A DNA stretch of 64,000 bases, from assembly GCF_000014565.1 (NCBI RefSeq), contig NC_008268.1, forward strand, positions 2,232,001-2,296,000. The letters run 5' to 3'. This document shows positions 48,391 through 57,754 of the stretch, piece by piece. How positions within the stretch are numbered: the stretch's first letter is position 1; each line of letters opens with the position of its first letter. A model generated the notes under the pieces. It had not been told where the DNA came from. It did not search any database and saw only the letters and a list, made by a program, of their open reading frames with translations. A program made the translations under genes and the position numbers. The DNA is from Rhodococcus jostii RHA1 (GTDB lineage: Bacteria; Actinomycetota; Actinomycetes; Mycobacteriales; Mycobacteriaceae).

Positions 48391-48956
48391 GCGCGAACAT
48401 CGGATTTCTCGTCATCATCGGCGTCCTGGTGTCGGCCGGCGTCTACCTGCTCATCGAACGCAGCATCACCCGCATGCTGCTGGGACTGCTGCTGTTCGGC
48501 AACGGCATCAATCTCCTGATCCTCACGTCCGGGGGTACGGACGGCAATCCGCCCATCGTCGGCCGCGAGTCCATTCACGAGTCGATGGCCGACCCGCTGG
48601 CTCAGGCGATGATCCTGACGGCGATCGTCATCACGATGGGCATCGCCGGCTTCGTGCTCGCGCTCGCGTACCGGTCGTTCAAGATCACCACGCAGGACGC
48701 CGTCGAGAACGACCCCGAGGACACCAAGGTCCTGCGGCGCCGGTCGCCCGCCGAGGCTCCCGACCGCGACCGCTCCGACGACCCGGTCACCGGCGAGCCG
48801 AGTTTCAGCGGCGACGCATTCGACAAGGACGGAAACCCCATTCCCCTGGAAGAGCTGAAGAACCTCGAAGACCTCGAATGCTACGAAGACCTGCACGAGG
48901 GTGACTTCGACGACGAAGAGGACTCCGACAAGGCCGGGATCGGGGAGAAGTCGTGA
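48387..48956 (+). CDS. mrpC: Mrp antiporter subunit C with an acidic C-terminal extension
   Basis: 189 residues; the first 110 are a NuoK-like three-helix subunit (LVIIGVLVSAGVYLLIERSI, LLLFGNGINLLIL, AMILTAIVITMGIAGF). From about residue 115 an extra hydrophilic tail of roughly 75 residues follows, very rich in Asp/Glu (NDPEDTKVLRRR, LEELKNLEDLECYEDLHEGD). Normal MrpC ends near residue 113. The tail would lie in the cytoplasm and could bind cations or tune pH response. Four-base overlap with both neighbours. Confidence 0.9.
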   Translation: MSANIGFLVIIGVLVSAGVYLLIERSITRMLLGLLLFGNGINLLILTSGGTDGNPPIVGRESIHESMADPLAQAMILTAIVITMGIAGFVLALAYRSFKITTQDAVENDPEDTKVLRRRSPAEAPDRDRSDDPVTGEPSFSGDAFDKDGNPIPLEELKNLEDLECYEDLHEGDFDDEEDSDKAGIGEKS

Positions 48957-50575
48957 CCATTTCCCCGCACATCATCACGGCCCTCGCGCCGCTGCCCGTT
49001 CTCGTCCCGATGCTCGCCGCGGCGGCCACGCTGGTGCTCGGCCGGCGTCCGCGGGCCCAGCGGATCATCACGCTCGTCGCGTTGATCGGTGTCCTCGTCG
49101 TGTCCGGACTGCTGCTGTTCCTCGCCGACCGCGACGGGACGACGGCCATCCAGGTGGGTGGCTGGGATTCGCCGATCGGCATCACGCTGGTGGTCGACCG
49201 GCTGTCCGCGATGATGCTGGTGGTCTCGTCGATCGTGCTGCTCGCCGTCATGGCGTACGCCGTGGGTCAGGGCATCCGCGACGGCGGTGAGGACCAGCCC
49301 GTCTCGATCTTCCTGCCGACGTATCTGGCGCTGACGGCGGGCATCTCCAACGCGTTCCTGGCGGGCGATCTGTTCAATCTGTACGTCGGCTTCGAGGTGC
49401 TCCTCGCCGCCAGCTTCGTGCTGCTGACGCTCGGTGCGAGCGCCGACCGCGTCCGTGCGGGTGTGTCGTACGTGATGGTGTCGATGGTGTCGTCGCTGAT
49501 CTTCCTGGCTGGTATCGCGTTCGCCTACGCGGCCACCGGAACCCTCAACCTCGCCGACATGGCCACCCGCCTCGACGGCATCCCGTCCGGCACGCGCACC
49601 GCCATCTTCGGTGTGCTGCTCGTGGCATTCGGCATCAAGGCGGCGGTGTTCCCGCTGTCGACATGGCTGCCCGACTCCTACCCCACCGCGCCCGCCCCCG
49701 TCACCGCCGTGTTCGCCGGCCTGCTCACCAAGGTGGGTGTGTACGCGATCATCCGCGCGCACACGCTGCTCTTCCCGGAGGGCGAACTCGACAACGTGCT
49801 GATGGTGTGCGGCCTCCTGACGATGCTCGTCGGCATCCTCGGTGCGATCGCGCAGAGCGACATCAAACGACTACTGTCCTTCACCCTGGTCAGCCACATC
49901 GGGTACATGGTGTTCGGTATCGCGCTGTCCACCCAGTCGGGGCTGTCGGGGGCCATCTACTACGTGGCACACCACATTCTGGTGCAGACCACACTGTTCC
50001 TGGTGGTCGGTCTGATCGAACGCCAGGCCGGGTCGTCGTCGTTGCGACGTCTCGGCGGGCTCGCCGCGGCGAGCCCCGTCCTGGCCATCGTGTTCCTGGT
50101 TCCGGCCCTCAACCTCGGTGGCATTCCCCCGTTCTCCGGGTTCATCGGCAAGGTCGCGCTGCTGCAGGCCGGCTCGGCGGATGCGAGCGTGCTGGCGTGG
50201 ATCCTCGTCGGGGGCGGCACCCTCACCAGCCTTCTCACGCTGTACGTCGTCGCCCGTGTGTGGACCAAGGCGTTCTGGCGGGCCCGCGCCGACGCCCCCG
50301 AGGGTGACCTCGCGGACGTCAGCCCGTCGGCGCTGCTCGACGAGTCCGAGGCCGACATCTCGTTCGACGACCGCGCCGACGTGGGCCGTATCCCCGCGAT
50401 GATGCTCATCCCCACCGTCGCCCTCGTCGCCGTAGGGCTGGCGATGACGGTGTTCGCCGGCCAGATCATCCAGATCAGTGATCGCGCGGCGAGCGATCTG
50501 CAGAACCGGTCCATCTACATCGACGCCGTCCTCGGCGGGCACCCCGGCGGCGAAGCGCAGGAGGCACCGCGATGA
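48953..50575 (+). CDS. mrpD: Mrp antiporter subunit D
   Basis: 540 residues, NuoN/MrpD-type with about 14 membrane helices. The helix pair KAAVFPLSTWLPDSYPTAPA and VTAVFAGLLTKVGVYAIIR contains the conserved Lys and Pro of the proton path; VGFEVLLAASFVLLTLGAS carries the conserved Glu. Asp/Glu-rich loop near residue 450 (LLDESEADISFDD). GTG start overlapping mrpC, stop overlapping mrpE (ATGA). Confidence 0.94.
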   Translation: MTISPHIITALAPLPVLVPMLAAAATLVLGRRPRAQRIITLVALIGVLVVSGLLLFLADRDGTTAIQVGGWDSPIGITLVVDRLSAMMLVVSSIVLLAVMAYAVGQGIRDGGEDQPVSIFLPTYLALTAGISNAFLAGDLFNLYVGFEVLLAASFVLLTLGASADRVRAGVSYVMVSMVSSLIFLAGIAFAYAATGTLNLADMATRLDGIPSGTRTAIFGVLLVAFGIKAAVFPLSTWLPDSYPTAPAPVTAVFAGLLTKVGVYAIIRAHTLLFPEGELDNVLMVCGLLTMLVGILGAIAQSDIKRLLSFTLVSHIGYMVFGIALSTQSGLSGAIYYVAHHILVQTTLFLVVGLIERQAGSSSLRRLGGLAAASPVLAIVFLVPALNLGGIPPFSGFIGKVALLQAGSADASVLAWILVGGGTLTSLLTLYVVARVWTKAFWRARADAPEGDLADVSPSALLDESEADISFDDRADVGRIPAMMLIPTVALVAVGLAMTVFAGQIIQISDRAASDLQNRSIYIDAVLGGHPGGEAQEAPR

Positions 50576-51144
50576 AACGCGAGAGACTTCTCCAGTTCGG
50601 CGCGCTGCTGTGGCTGATGGCAGTGTGGATCCTGTTGTGGGGCAACGTCAGCTGGGGCAATATCCTCGGCGGGCTCGCCGTCGGCGCGCTCATCATGGTG
50701 CTCATGCCGCTGCCGCGGGTGCCCGTGGAAGGCCGGGTGCACGTCCTGCCGCTGCTCCGGCTGGCGGTGATATTCGTGTACTACTCGCTCCAGTCGAGCC
50801 TCCAGATCGCGTGGCTCGCACTCCGGCCCGGGCCGCCGCCCGTCACCGGGGTCCTGCGCTACCAGCTGGGAATCAAGTCGGACCTCGTCCTGACGCTGTG
50901 CATCGACGTGCTGAACCTGATTCCGGGCACCATGGTCCTCGAGATCGACCAGGTGCGGCGGATCGTCTACGTGCACGTCCTGGACATGGGATCGCAGAAG
51001 GCGGTCAGCCAGTTCTACCGCACGGTCGCGCAATTGGAGCGGTTGTTCATCGAGGCGTTCGAACGCGACTCCGACTGGAAACCGAGCCCCTGGCACAACC
51101 GCGACTTGCAATACGACGACCCCACTCAGGAGGGCAGCTCATGA
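50572..51144 (+). CDS. mrpE: Mrp antiporter subunit E
   Basis: 190 residues. Two or three N-terminal membrane helices (FGALLWLMAVWILLWGNVSW) precede the cytoplasmic domain with LIPGTMVLEID and VLDMGSQKAV typical of MrpE. It is needed for complex assembly. ATG overlaps the mrpD stop; the end overlaps mrpF by four bases and carries the AGGAGGG ribosome site of mrpF. Confidence 0.93.
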   Translation: MKRERLLQFGALLWLMAVWILLWGNVSWGNILGGLAVGALIMVLMPLPRVPVEGRVHVLPLLRLAVIFVYYSLQSSLQIAWLALRPGPPPVTGVLRYQLGIKSDLVLTLCIDVLNLIPGTMVLEIDQVRRIVYVHVLDMGSQKAVSQFYRTVAQLERLFIEAFERDSDWKPSPWHNRDLQYDDPTQEGSS

Positions 51145-51401
51145 CAGTCGTCTCGGTCATATCCGGAATCGTCCTGGTCGTCGCCGGGGTCCTGACGACA
51201 TTCCGGCTGCTCGACGGGCCCAACTCGCTGGACCGCCTCGTCGCCCTCGACACCCTGATCGCGCTCGCCATGTGCGGGCTCGCCGTGTGGGCCGCGTACA
51301 CCGGAGACACGACGATCGTGCCCGCCATCGTCGCGTTGTCGTTGGTGGGGTTCATCGGTTCGGTGTCGGTGGCGCGGTTCCGGGTGAGTGACAAGTCGTG
51401 A
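51141..51401 (+). CDS. mrpF: Mrp antiporter subunit F
   Basis: 86 residues, three membrane helices. RLLDGPNSLDRLVALDTLIA is the MrpF signature, with the conserved Asp residues of helix 2. Length is typical. It overlaps mrpG by four bases. Confidence 0.93.
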   Translation: MTVVSVISGIVLVVAGVLTTFRLLDGPNSLDRLVALDTLIALAMCGLAVWAAYTGDTTIVPAIVALSLVGFIGSVSVARFRVSDKS

Positions 51402-51736
51402 CCACCGTGCTGAACGTCATCGGGGCCACGCTCATGCTGTGCGGCTCCCTGCTCGCACTGACGGCCGCCATCGCCATCGTCCGATTCCCGGACACTCTGC
51501 GCCGCATGCACGCCGCCACCAAACCGCAGGTGGTCGGTCTCATCATGGTTCTCGCGGGCGCCGTCCTCGAACTGCGTGGCAACGTCGACATCTGGATGCT
51601 GATCCTCGTCGGCATCTTCACCCTCTTCACCGCGCCGGTCATCGCGCACAGCGTCGGCCGGGTCGCGTACCGGGAGCAGCGAGATCAGGACGGGCTGTTG
51701 ATGATCAACGAGTTGGAGCCGCCAGAACATCAGTGA
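51398..51736 (+). CDS. mrpG: Mrp antiporter subunit G
   Basis: 112 residues, three helices. AIVRFPDTLRRMHAATKPQV is the MrpG signature. It closes the six-gene operon. The last 32 bases overlap the convergent PAP2 gene, so the two stop regions share DNA. Confidence 0.93.
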   Translation: MTTVLNVIGATLMLCGSLLALTAAIAIVRFPDTLRRMHAATKPQVVGLIMVLAGAVLELRGNVDIWMLILVGIFTLFTAPVIAHSVGRVAYREQRDQDGLLMINELEPPEHQ

Positions 51737-53045
51737 CCGCTGCCTTCGCGCCGCTGCCCCACCGCGCGAGTGCGGTGTCGGGCCGGGCGAAGAACGTCGC
51801 GTAGAACCCGAGGCTCATTGCGGCGAGGGCACCGAGGACGAGCGGTCCTGACACCTCGGGGAATCGGCCCATCGGCACCGCGAGGTAGCGGTAGCTGAGG
51901 AGCAGTCCGGCCAGCACCAGCGCGCCGCCCCCGACGAGACGGACCCGGAACCAGCCCCACCCCCGTTCGGGGTCGCGCAACGCGGATTCGATGGTCAGGC
52001 ACAGGACGACGCCGGCGACCAGGTCGACGCCGTAGTGGTAGCCGAAGCCGAGGGTCGCCGTCAGCGTGCACACCAGCCAGAACGTGCCGCCGAGGCGCAG
52101 CCACCAGGCGCCCTGCCGGGAGTGGATGAACAGGGCGAGGGCCCACGCCGTGTGCAGGCTCGGCATGCAGTTGCGGGGGGTCACCGAATCGAACGACATC
52201 GGTTCGGGCGCGAAGTCGGGTGTCGGGACGATGTTGGGCCAGTAGTCGCTGACCTGGAACCCCTGACCTTCGGTGCCGAACGCGAAGATCGGTCCGACCA
52301 CCGGGAACAACACGTAGAACACGGGCCCGACGAGACCGATCAGCAGGAACGTGCGCACCAGGTAGTGCGACGGCCAGCCGTTCCGCAGTTGGTAGACGGC
52401 CACCGCGATGGCCGCGACCGGCAGTTCGATGTAGACCCAGTGGAGGATGCCGTAGCCGACGGGTCCGAGGGCGTCGACGAACTGCCCCAGGTGCCACGAC
52501 GGGCTGCCCAGCGCGTGATCGGCCAGCTGGGCGTATTCGTCCAGGACCATCGGCCCGGCCATGATCGTGACCTGTAGCCAGGCGTCGCCGAATTTGGTCG
52601 CGAGAATCAGCAGCGCACCGAGGCCGACACCCCTGAGGGCGCTGCGCCGGTGGTCGCCGGTCCAGCGGACTGCCGCGTACACGCCCACCGCGGTGAGTAC
52701 CCAGGTCGCGCCGTTTCCGACGGTCAGCGGTCCACCGGACAGGTAGCGCACCGCGGCGACCACGACGTCGATGCCGGCTGCGGCGGAGAGTGTGACGACG
52801 CGCTGGCGATTGGTGAGCCCGACCATCGCGAGCGCGAGGCCGGCCCACGGGACCGACGCCGACTTGGGGGTCAGGACGTAGTCGTGGAACAGGCTTTCGA
52901 GGGGACCCTGGAAACCCTGTATGGACGCCACCGATTGGACCACCACCAGCAGGATCGCCACACCGAGCGCCCCGCCCGCCACGAACATGCGGGAACGATC
53001 GACGGGCCCACCCGACCGTACAACGGCAACATCGTCGATCGACAC
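51705..53045 (-). CDS. PAP2-family membrane protein, inositol-phosphoceramide-synthase-like
   Basis: 446 residues with about eleven membrane helices. The phosphatase motif is in the C-terminal half: RNCMPSLHTAWALALFIHSR (conserved Ser-Leu-His) and GFGYHYGVDLVAG (His/Asp), as in the DUF/PAP2_3 group that handles lipid phosphates or transfers phospho-inositol. The N-terminal region (about 200 residues) is an additional membrane domain. It might make or turn over an envelope lipid. GTG 53045 with a GGCGGG site. It overlaps mrpG by 32 bases. Confidence 0.82.
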   Translation of the reverse strand: MSIDDVAVVRSGGPVDRSRMFVAGGALGVAILLVVVQSVASIQGFQGPLESLFHDYVLTPKSASVPWAGLALAMVGLTNRQRVVTLSAAAGIDVVVAAVRYLSGGPLTVGNGATWVLTAVGVYAAVRWTGDHRRSALRGVGLGALLILATKFGDAWLQVTIMAGPMVLDEYAQLADHALGSPSWHLGQFVDALGPVGYGILHWVYIELPVAAIAVAVYQLRNGWPSHYLVRTFLLIGLVGPVFYVLFPVVGPIFAFGTEGQGFQVSDYWPNIVPTPDFAPEPMSFDSVTPRNCMPSLHTAWALALFIHSRQGAWWLRLGGTFWLVCTLTATLGFGYHYGVDLVAGVVLCLTIESALRDPERGWGWFRVRLVGGGALVLAGLLLSYRYLAVPMGRFPEVSGPLVLGALAAMSLGFYATFFARPDTALARWGSGAKAAVTDVLAAPTR

Positions 53046-53106
53046 CCGCCAAGTGTAAACAACACGTGAACGGGAAGTGGACGAGTGTCCTGCCCGAGAC
53101 CGTCTT

Positions 53107-54231
53107 TCAGGTCCCGAGCTCCTTCACCAACGCATCGACCACGGCCACCAGGTCACCGCCGGTCGCCTCCGCGACCTGACGTTGCCGCTGGTAGGACGCT
53201 CCGCGACGGGGAATCTCGGCGACGGCGGCCAATTCGTCCGCACAGCCGAGACGCACGGCGGTCGGGGCCAGCTTCTCGAGCAGGTCGTTCAGGTCGTCGG
53301 TGACGAGCCGCTCGTTGCTGTCCTCGTCGAGAATGATCTCGGCGTCGAGCCCGTACCGCGCGGCCCGCCACTTGTTCTCCTTCACGTGCCACGGCTGCAG
53401 GTTGGGCAGGTTCTCACCCGCCTCGAAACGCCGGTCCAGGTCGACGATCAGGCAGTGCACGAGCGCGACGAGGGAACTGAGTTCGGCGCGGGTGGAGATG
53501 CCGTCGAAGACGCGGACCTCGATGGTGCCCCACCGCGGCGCCGGCCGGATGTCCCAGTGCATCCCGCCGATCTTGGTGATCACCCCGGTCTTCATCTGGT
53601 CGCTGATGAAATCCTCGTACTGCCCCCAGTTCGCGAACTGGTACGGCAGTCCCGCGGTGGGGAGTTGCTGGAACATCAGCGCACGGTTACTCGCGTACCC
53701 CGTGTTGACGCCGGCCCACATCGGTGAGGACGCCGACAGCGCGAGCAGATGCGGGTACCGCTGCAGCAGCGCATTGAGGATCGGGAACACCTTCTGCGGC
53801 GAGGACACACCGACGTGGACGTGCACACCCCAGATGAGCATCTGACGGCCCCACCACTGGGTACGTTCGATCAGCTCGTCGTAATCCGGTGTGCGCGTGA
53901 CCAATTGGGTCGACCACTGAGCAAACGGGTGCGTTCCCGCGCAGATCAGATCCACGCCGAGCGGGTTCGCCGCCCGCCGCAACAGGTCGAGCGACTCGTC
54001 GAGGTCATCCATCGCCTCACCGACGGTGGAGTGGATACCGGTGACGAGTTCGACGGTATTGCGCAGCAACTCCTTGGTGATCCGCGGATCCTCGGGACCG
54101 GCGAGATTCGCCACCGCGTCGAATACCTCCGCGGCCGTGTTGGAGAGATCCCGCGTGACCCTGTCGACCAGCGCGATCTCCCACTCGACGCCCAGTGTCG
54201 GCCGCGGCGAACCGGGAAAAGGAACTACCAC
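53107..54231 (-). CDS. glutamate-cysteine ligase, YbdK type
   Basis: 374 residues, GCS2 family carboxylate-amine ligase. PTLGVEWEIALVD at the start, VHVHVGV (metal/substrate), SSPMWAGVNTGYASNR and PRWGTIEVRVFD are the family's blocks. It joins glutamate and an amine with ATP; in mycobacteria the orthologue (Rv0433) is annotated the same way although these organisms use mycothiol. GTG start at the first conserved residues; it begins 43 bases after the sodC terminator. Confidence 0.88.
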   Translation of the reverse strand: MVVPFPGSPRPTLGVEWEIALVDRVTRDLSNTAAEVFDAVANLAGPEDPRITKELLRNTVELVTGIHSTVGEAMDDLDESLDLLRRAANPLGVDLICAGTHPFAQWSTQLVTRTPDYDELIERTQWWGRQMLIWGVHVHVGVSSPQKVFPILNALLQRYPHLLALSASSPMWAGVNTGYASNRALMFQQLPTAGLPYQFANWGQYEDFISDQMKTGVITKIGGMHWDIRPAPRWGTIEVRVFDGISTRAELSSLVALVHCLIVDLDRRFEAGENLPNLQPWHVKENKWRAARYGLDAEIILDEDSNERLVTDDLNDLLEKLAPTAVRLGCADELAAVAEIPRRGASYQRQRQVAEATGGDLVAVVDALVKELGT

Positions 54232-54273
54232 GGTTTCGATCCAACCACAGGCCGCAGTGCGCGGCAGCGCACC

Positions 54274-54299
54274 GACATCCCGGCCGAAGCCGGGATGTC
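54274..54299 (-). terminator. terminator of sodC
   Basis: Perfect 11-bp arms GACATCCCGGC/GCCGGGATGTC with the stable UUCG-type loop on the minus strand (TTCG). It begins 8 bases after the sodC stop. No T-run, as is common in high-GC actinobacteria. Confidence 0.8.
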
Positions 54300-54306
54300 A
54301 CGCGAC

Positions 54307-55008
54307 TCAGCTGGCGCCGATGACACCGCAGGCCACCCGGGAGCCTGCGTCCCCGGTGTTCAGGGTTTCCTGATCGGGGGCGGGTGCGTAACGGGTGGGG
54401 ATGTTGGCGAAATTGTCGGGACCAGAGTGGATCATGACCGCGGTGCCGCTGTCGCCGTTCTTCAGGTCCTCGACCGTGAAGGCGTCGGTGGTGGTGACCA
54501 ATTCGGCCGTGCCGTCGGCCAGCACCTGCAGCGACGTGAGGTCGCCGCTCGCGGGGTGCCCCGAGTGGCCCTCGGCCTGGAAGTGCCCGCCAGCCGACAG
54601 GAAGTTTCCGGGCGCACCCCCGGTCGGTGCCACCGAGTTCGTCTCACACTTGCCGACGGAGTGCACGTGGAAACCGTGGAATCCGGGCGTCTGATCCTTG
54701 ACGGAAACGGTGACCTCGACGTGGCTACCTGCCTGCTTGAACGTGGCGGTGCCGACGTCGTCACCCTCGGCGTTCTTCAGCGTCGCGCTGACCGCGCCGC
54801 TCTCCGCGGATTCACCGGAACCGCTCTCGGCGTCGCCGGGAACGCCTGCGGCGCTGGGATCGGCGGCGCCGGTCCAGACGGGAGGAGTGGTTCCGGGAAC
54901 GTCGGTCGGCTCCTCGTTGTTACTGCAGGCGGTCAGTCCGAGTGCCGCAATGGCCACCACCGGGGTGACAATGCGCCAGGACATCCGACGGGTAGAACTC
55001 GAGGCCAT
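54307..55008 (-). CDS. sodC: Cu/Zn superoxide dismutase lipoprotein SodC
   Basis: 233 residues. Signal peptide with lipobox LTAC (Cys about 23) anchors it outside the membrane; a Ser/Thr/Pro/Glu linker to about residue 65 is followed by the SodC domain: [14 protein letters not shown] (copper His pair and disulphide Cys), [16 protein letters not shown] (zinc ligands), [13 protein letters not shown] (copper His) and SRVACGVIG (second Cys). It removes superoxide at the cell surface. AAAGGAG precedes ATG 55008. Next to a VirR-like gene as in mycobacteria. Confidence 0.94.
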   Translation of the reverse strand: MASSSTRRMSWRIVTPVVAIAALGLTACSNNEEPTDVPGTTPPVWTGAADPSAAGVPGDAESGSGESAESGAVSATLKNAEGDDVGTATFKQAGSHVEVTVSVKDQTPGFHGFHVHSVGKCETNSVAPTGGAPGNFLSAGGHFQAEGHSGHPASGDLTSLQVLADGTAELVTTTDAFTVEDLKNGDSGTAVMIHSGPDNFANIPTRYAPAPDQETLNTGDAGSRVACGVIGAS

Positions 55009-55081
55009 CAAACCGCTCCTTTGAGGTGGCGAAGAAGTGCATCTGATCATAACCGCGGCGACGGTGCACCGACCGTCCGGT

Positions 55082-55633
55082 CTACTGCGCGGAGGTGACG
55101 ATGACGATCACACCGGCAGACGAATTCGCGATACCCGGGAACCGCGGCTGGGCCGACACCCCGAGCTGCGCGGCGATCTCCGTGGCCGCTTCCTTCTCGG
55201 CGGCGGAAGTCCCGTAGTACACCGTGGTTTCGGAGATGGTGCCGTCGCTGTAGTTGCCGGTTTCGGACACCGTCCACCCCGAGGACATCAGTTCGGTGGC
55301 CGTCTGGCTTGCGAGACCGGTGACATTGCTGTTGTTGAGCACCCGTACCGGGACCGACGCCGCGTCGGCGGACTTCGAGGTGCTCGAGGCGCCGGACGTG
55401 GTGCTCGCCGCGGACGCCGAGGTGGCACCCGCCGCTCCGGCGGCCGTCGTCGAGCGCGCGGCGGGAGTGGTCGTGGCGGCCGCCGTGGTCGTGACGGTGG
55501 CGGCGGTCTCCTCCGAGTCCGAGCCTCCGAGGGAGGCGAACCCGAGACCCGCGAACAGAATCGCGAGGGCGATCAGCACCATCGCGAGGGCGCGTAACGG
55601 CGGGCCGGACGATTCGGGTTTCGGAGTACTCAC
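55082..55633 (-). CDS. LytR_C-domain membrane protein, VirR (Rv0431) type
   Basis: 183 residues: one membrane helix at residues 15-35 ([20 protein letters not shown]), a long Ala/Thr/Ser linker to about 95, and a LytR_C domain ([40 protein letters not shown]). In M. tuberculosis the corresponding protein VirR links membrane and peptidoglycan and limits vesicle release; the gene order (DUF3263, this gene, sodC) is the same. It probably spans the periplasm. GTG start, 24 bases after the DUF3263 gene. Confidence 0.88.
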   Translation of the reverse strand: MSTPKPESSGPPLRALAMVLIALAILFAGLGFASLGGSDSEETAATVTTTAAATTTPAARSTTAAGAAGATSASAASTTSGASSTSKSADAASVPVRVLNNSNVTGLASQTATELMSSGWTVSETGNYSDGTISETTVYYGTSAAEKEAATEIAAQLGVSAQPRFPGIANSSAGVIVIVTSAQ

Positions 55634-55657
55634 GATGTCGACCTTAGCGACCGGGTG

Positions 55658-55996
55658 CTACGTGACGTCGAACCCGAGGCGACGGGCGGCGCGGGCCTTC
55701 TGCCTGCTCGCGCGCAGCCGTCGCAGCCGCTTCACGAGCATCGGGTCGGCTGCCAGTGCCTCCGGCCGGTCCACCAGCGCGTTGAGAACCTGGTAGTACC
55801 GGGTGGCGGACATGTCGAACAGCTCTTTGATCGCTTCTTCCTTCGCACCGGCGTACTTCCACCATTGGCGCTCGAAGGACAGGATGTCGTGCTCGCGACG
55901 CGAGAGGCCGTCGTCGCCGACGTCCTTGACCCCCGCCGAGTTGTCGCCGTCGATGCGCTCGGACTGGTTCCGACTACGCGCTGTTGCGCCGTCCAT
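55658..55996 (-). CDS. DUF3263 protein (Rv0430 type)
   Basis: 112 residues, no membrane segment. LSRREHDILSFERQWWKYAG followed by AKEEAIKELFDMSATRYYQV is the DUF3263 helix-turn-helix-like core, resembling a small DNA-binding domain (region-4-like). The C-terminus is Arg-rich. Likely a transcription factor for the downstream VirR-like gene or others. It is divergent from def. Confidence 0.9.
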   Translation of the reverse strand: MDGATARSRNQSERIDGDNSAGVKDVGDDGLSRREHDILSFERQWWKYAGAKEEAIKELFDMSATRYYQVLNALVDRPEALAADPMLVKRLRRLRASRQKARAARRLGFDVT

Positions 55997-56174
55997 CTCA
56001 CTCCTCGACTACTAGCTCTCGCTCGACCTCAGCGAAACCACGTTCCCCCGGCTCCTCGATCGCGTGGCCGACCGAGCAACGAATTACACCGCTGTTCTTC
56101 AGCGACTATTCAACCATGACGAACGCCGCGGGCAGTGCGAACGGCTCGGGCGCGCCGCACTATCCTTGACGACC
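55997..56174. promoter_or_regulatory. divergent promoter region between DUF3263 and def
   Basis: 178 bp without a supported gene. TATCCTTGACGACC just before def may include its -10 box and a weak ribosome site. No clear palindrome. Confidence 0.35.
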
Positions 56175-56765
56175 ATGGCCATCCTCCCCATCCGGATCGT
56201 GGGCGACCCGGTACTGCACGAACCGACCGAGGCAGTGTCCCAGTCACCTGCGGAACTCGCTGAGATCATCGCCGACATGTACGACACGATGGACGCCGCC
56301 AACGGCGTCGGGCTCGCCGCCAACCAGGTCGGCCTGCCGCTACGGTTGTTCGTCTACGACTGCCCGGACGTCGACGGAGACGGCAAGGCGCTGCGTCGCC
56401 GGGGTTGCGTCGTCAACCCGGTCCTCGAAACGTCGGAACGACCCGAGACCATGCCGGATCCGGACGACGACGTCGAGGGCTGCCTGTCGGTGCCGGGCGA
56501 GCAGTTCCCCACCGGGCGGGCCGAGTGGGCGAAGGTCACCGGCACCGACGCCGACGGCAACGCCGTCGAGATCGAGGGCCACGGCTTCTTCGCACGCATG
56601 CTGCAGCACGAGGTCGGTCACCTCGACGGCTTCCTCTACGTCGACATGCTGGTCGGCCGCAACGCGCGCGCCGCCAAGAAAACCATCAAGCGCGCAGGCT
56701 GGGGCGTTCCCGGCCTCAGCTGGGTGCCGGGAACGGTCGAAGACCCGTTCGGGCATGACGACTGA
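56175..56765 (+). CDS. def: peptide deformylase
   Basis: 196 residues. All three motifs are intact: [10 protein letters not shown] (44-53), EGCLSVPG (metal Cys103) and QHEVGHLDG (His145, Glu146, His149). It removes formyl groups from new N-termini. ATG 56175 fits the family; an earlier in-frame ATG at 56064 would add 37 residues of non-family sequence. The 3' end overlaps the GNAT gene by 11 bases. Confidence 0.96.
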   Translation: MAILPIRIVGDPVLHEPTEAVSQSPAELAEIIADMYDTMDAANGVGLAANQVGLPLRLFVYDCPDVDGDGKALRRRGCVVNPVLETSERPETMPDPDDDVEGCLSVPGEQFPTGRAEWAKVTGTDADGNAVEIEGHGFFARMLQHEVGHLDGFLYVDMLVGRNARAAKKTIKRAGWGVPGLSWVPGTVEDPFGHDD

Positions 56766-57720
56766 CATTCCGCTCGGAAGCCGGGTGGTGCTGCGATATC
56801 AGCTGCCACCCGGCCACAGCCATCCGATGACCGACGTCATCGGGGTGCTGGAGAGCGTCGAACCGGTGGTGGTCGTCCGCGCCGCGGACGGCTCGGTCGT
56901 CGAGGTGGATCCGGAGCGGGTGGTCGCGCTGAAGGCCGTCCCCGCACGACCGGTGCGCGCGAGCGAGATCCGGTCCCTCGAACTGGCCTCCGCCGACGGC
57001 TGGCCGGGTGTCGAGCACGCGTGGATCGACGGGTGGCTCGCCCGCTACGGTCACGGCTTCACCGGACGCGCCAACTCGGCGGCCCCGCTCGGCGACCGCG
57101 GGTCGGTCGGCAGCCTGGACGACGACTCCCCCGGTGGCACGCTCGACCGTCTGCGCGAGTGGTACGCCGAGCGCGACCGCCCGCTGCGGTTGCTGATCCC
57201 CGACCGTCTGGGCGAGGTACCGCTCGGCTGGAACGTCAGCGACGAAGTGGTCGTGATGGCAGCCGACATCGACAACCTGGCTCTGCCCGAGGGCCCCCGA
57301 ACCACCACCGTCACCGATCACCCCGATCCGGACTGGCTCGCCCTCTATCGCTACCGCGGGTCCGCGCTCCCCGACTTCGCGGTCGACGTGCTGGATTCGG
57401 TCCGCGGCGGCACCCTCGGGTTCGGCCGGATCGGCGCCGCCGACTCGACGCTCCTCGCCGTCGCCCGCGGATCCGTCACGTCCGCGCCCGACGACCGCCG
57501 GTGGGTCGGGCTCACCGCGGTCGAGGTCGCGGAGGCTCACCGCCGCCACGGAATCGGCAGCCTCATCTGCGGCGACATGGTCAACTGGGGACGCGAACAC
57601 GGCGCGACCCACGCGTGTCTGCAGGTCGCCGTCGAGAACGAAGGCGCGCAGGCGATGTACCGCAACCTCGGCTTCGTGGCGCACCACCGGTACCGCTACG
57701 CCACCGAACCTGTCGGCTGA
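56755..57720 (+). CDS. GNAT N-acetyltransferase (Rv0428c type)
   Basis: 321 residues. An N-terminal SH3-like barrel ([20 protein letters not shown]) precedes the acetyltransferase domain; its acetyl-CoA loop is [20 protein letters not shown] (R-x2-G-x-G variant HRRHGIG). Similar two-domain proteins follow def in mycobacteria. It may acetylate an alpha-amine, in keeping with N-terminal processing by the upstream deformylase, but that is inference. ATG lies within def. Confidence 0.86.
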   Translation: MTTDIPLGSRVVLRYQLPPGHSHPMTDVIGVLESVEPVVVVRAADGSVVEVDPERVVALKAVPARPVRASEIRSLELASADGWPGVEHAWIDGWLARYGHGFTGRANSAAPLGDRGSVGSLDDDSPGGTLDRLREWYAERDRPLRLLIPDRLGEVPLGWNVSDEVVVMAADIDNLALPEGPRTTTVTDHPDPDWLALYRYRGSALPDFAVDVLDSVRGGTLGFGRIGAADSTLLAVARGSVTSAPDDRRWVGLTAVEVAEAHRRHGIGSLICGDMVNWGREHGATHACLQVAVENEGAQAMYRNLGFVAHHRYRYATEPVG

Positions 57721-57754
57721 CGACCTGTCGGAGAGTGCCGCTAGGGTGGCTGCC

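Noticed and set aside
55620..55636. GAGTACTCAC as a fourth copy of the palindrome
   Set aside because: It is just the GTG-AGT-ACT start of the LytR_C gene; no matching second arm is nearby.
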